Below are positions 12,227-13,537 of a stretch of DNA of 13,537 bases, piece by piece; within the stretch, counting starts at the first letter, position 1; the number at the start of each line of letters is the position of its first letter. The position numbers were made by a program, and so were the translations under genes. This DNA is from an uncultured Pedobacter sp. (lineage in GTDB: Bacteria > Bacteroidota > Bacteroidia > Sphingobacteriales > Sphingobacteriaceae). A model generated the notes under the pieces. It ran no database searches. It was not told the origin of the DNA and saw nothing but the letters and a program-made list of their open reading frames with translations. The stretch lies in contig CAMLDJ010000140.1 of NCBI GenBank assembly GCA_946478755.1, positions 1-13,537 of the forward strand, in the 5' to 3' direction.

Positions 12227-12261
12227 AACCCTCTTGAAAAAATCAAAATACGAACCCGATT

Positions 12262-12385
12262 GAAGAACTTCTGGCGAAGTTCTATATCCTTATAGGTTAG
12301 AGGTATTGAGGGAGCGAGTTAATGTTTTTGCTATACAAAAACTCCCCGGCACCCCAAAAAGGTGCTTCGGGGAACTCGCTCCCGA
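12262..12385. other. Candidate origin of transfer (oriT)
   Basis: A 195-bp gap immediately upstream of mobC and the relaxase gene is rich in perfect inverted repeats. GAACTTC/GAAGTTC (12265-12271, 12276-12282) has a 4-nt loop. GGGAGCGAGTT/AACTCGCTCCC (12310-12320, 12373-12383) encloses CCCCGGCACC/GGTGCTTCGGGG (12344-12353, 12361-12372, 2-nt bulge). Relaxase oriT sites usually have such stem-loops next to the mob genes. The nick site cannot be fixed from sequence alone. A terminator or attenuator is less likely, as no T tract follows. Confidence 0.6.
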
Positions 12386-12421
12386 TGGTCGACGTTTCAA
12401 ACAGTTTAATGAAGGGGATTA

Positions 12422-12799
12422 ATGACAGTAACACACTCTAATACCAAAGACAACAATAAGCGTCTGCCTGGCAGACCAAAAAAATTGATTAAAAAAAGTG
12501 ATTTGCTGATGGTAAGGATGACTCCTACTGAACGCCTGTTTATAGAAAACAAATCTAAAACTGCCGGAATGAAACCTAGCGAATGGTGTCGCAAAGCGGC
12601 GAAAAGTGCAAAGGTAGTTCCACGCTTTTCAACCGAGGAAGTGGGGTGGTTTAGGGATTTGTCAGGCTTGTCAAACAACCTCAATCAGCTGACACATCTA
12701 GCGCATGTTAATGGACTATTTAGCCTGGCTTTAAAGTGCCAGGCGCTACTGACCCAAATAGAAAGTTTGTTAACTAAAATCAGTAATTATGATCGGTAA
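12422..12799 (+). CDS. mobC: MobC-like relaxosome accessory protein
   Basis: 125-aa basic DNA-binding protein that would help the relaxase open oriT. The N-terminus has a GRPKK AT-hook-like patch (RLPGRPKKLIKKSDLLMVRM) followed by a ribbon-helix-helix segment (about 28-62: MVRMTPTERLFIENKSKTAG, then MKPSEWCRKAAKSA). The C-terminal half carries the MobC hallmark (SGLSNNLNQLTHLAHVNGL) and a helical tail. The length is typical of Bacteroidota versions. It directly follows the candidate oriT, and its last 11 bp overlap the relaxase start, indicating co-translation. In some Bacteroides elements the equivalent gene is called mobA. Confidence 0.88.
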   Translation: MTVTHSNTKDNNKRLPGRPKKLIKKSDLLMVRMTPTERLFIENKSKTAGMKPSEWCRKAAKSAKVVPRFSTEEVGWFRDLSGLSNNLNQLTHLAHVNGLFSLALKCQALLTQIESLLTKISNYDR

Positions 12800-13537
12800 A
12801 CCAATCACTGGAAAAAGCTTTGGTGGCTGCGTCCGGTATCTCCTGGATAAACTAGATGCGAAAATCCTTTCGGCAGAGGGGGTGAGGATTCAGGATACAA
12901 AATCAATTACACAGGATTTTAATTTGCAACGCAAATTGCGGCCAGGTCTAGGAAAGGCTGTCGGGCACTTGGTACTCAGCTGGAGCAGAGAGGATTTGCC
13001 CAAGCTCAACGATGAGGAAATGGTTGGAAGAGCGCAGGAATACATGAAAAAAATGGGGATTGCTAATACACAATGTTTAATTGTGAGGCATCATGACAGG
13101 GAGCATCCGCACTTGCACATCGTGTATAATCGGGTTGATAATTCCGGTCAAACAATTACTGATAAAAATGATTACCAGCGCAATATAAAAGCCTGTAAAG
13201 ACATCACATTAAAGTATGGCTACCACCTAGGAGAAGGCAAAGAACTGGTCAACCGTCTCGCCTTGAAAGGAAAAGAAAGTCTGAAATATGAACTCTATGA
13301 TTCCATTAAAAGTGCGTTGAAGCAGTCGATCAGCTGGAAAGGATTTGAAAGTAAGTTGAATTCGAAGGGAATAGCCATAGCCTATAAATACCATAGTGGA
13401 ACCAATGAGGTGCAAGGCATTTCATTTGAAAAGGGCGCCCTAAAAATGAAAGGTTCTTCAGTAGATCGTAGCTTCAGCTTCGCCCAATTGGACAAACAGC
13501 TGGACAGGAATTATCAGGTAAAACAATACCAGGAAGC
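12789..13537 (+). CDS. mobB: Relaxase/mobilization nuclease, N-terminal 249 codons (runs off the window)
   Basis: Relaxase that nicks oriT and pilots the strand during conjugation. ATG 12789 overlaps the mobC stop and opens MIGKPITGKSFGGCVRYLLD, the family's usual start, with Tyr17 a candidate catalytic tyrosine in motif I. GHLVLSW (59-65) and the metal-binding histidine triad HDREHPHLHIVYNRVD (H106, H108, H110) identify the Relaxase/MobA_MobL-type nuclease domain of the MOBP-like Bacteroidota group. The reading frame is open to the last base, and the usual C-terminal coiled coil and remainder lie beyond. In some Bacteroides elements this gene is called mobB. All visible catalytic residues are intact. 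Confidence 0.9.
   Translation, partial: MIGKPITGKSFGGCVRYLLDKLDAKILSAEGVRIQDTKSITQDFNLQRKLRPGLGKAVGHLVLSWSREDLPKLNDEEMVGRAQEYMKKMGIANTQCLIVRHHDREHPHLHIVYNRVDNSGQTITDKNDYQRNIKACKDITLKYGYHLGEGKELVNRLALKGKESLKYELYDSIKSALKQSISWKGFESKLNSKGIAIAYKYHSGTNEVQGISFEKGALKMKGSSVDRSFSFAQLDKQLDRNYQVKQYQE

Noticed and set aside
12406..12684. Minus-strand 92-codon frame opposite mobC
   Set aside because: Antisense to a recognisable MobC gene that has overlap-based coupling to the relaxase.

Overview
The window looks like the left end of an integrative and conjugative (or mobilizable) element in a member of the Bacteroidota, most likely a Sphingobacteriaceae relative such as Pedobacter or Mucilaginibacter. The evidence is AT-rich DNA, -7 elements of the TAnnTTTG type, an ECF sigma factor of the Bacteroidota-expanded type, an IntDOT-like integrase with Ser in place of the first catalytic Arg, ORF6N-domain proteins, and a Bacteroidota-type MobC/relaxase pair. 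The lineage is inferred from protein style. No database search was possible.

Layout. Positions 1-53 are the 3' end of tRNA-Asp(GTC), the probable integration target. A terminator and a cluster of short direct and inverted repeats (candidate integrase arm sites) follow, then the tyrosine recombinase (304-1521). Positions 1584-5126 hold an intact ORF6N-domain gene, a wrecked second ORF6N copy, and a secreted M1 aminopeptidase between them. Each ORF6N end is followed by the same ~108-bp terminator-bearing repeat. A divergent XRE repressor (5126-5395) and a highly structured 300-bp intergenic region precede a compact operon of two overlapping genes of unknown function (69 and 435 aa), followed by a small putative DNA-binding protein (7314-7631).

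From 7775 to 10445 there is a gene-cassette-like array. It holds an ECF sigma factor without an adjacent anti-sigma factor, a three-TM protein, a two-TM 67-aa protein, a 104-aa soluble protein and an HNH nuclease, with several gene fragments between them. A nearly invariant 22-nt sequence recurs in four of the intergenic gaps and a degenerate fifth copy is present. This is the most unusual feature of the window. Its composition suggests an accumulating immunity/effector island, though an ECF-controlled regulon is also possible.

The right end (10479-13537) is the regulatory and mobilization module. It contains an unrecognised 255-aa protein with a good Bacteroidota promoter, a 400-bp region with two copies of a CCCTTATATT...TAAGGG inverted repeat, an excisionase-like HTH protein overlapping a winged-helix-like protein, a stem-loop-rich candidate oriT, MobC, and the first 249 codons of the relaxase, which runs off the window. 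Excision and transfer genes and the other attachment site must lie outside.

How it works together (inference): the integrase inserts the element at tRNA-Asp. The small HTH proteins probably control excision and transfer. MobC and the relaxase process the oriT just upstream of them. The material between 1.5 and 10.4 kb is cargo that has been repeatedly gained, duplicated and partly lost.
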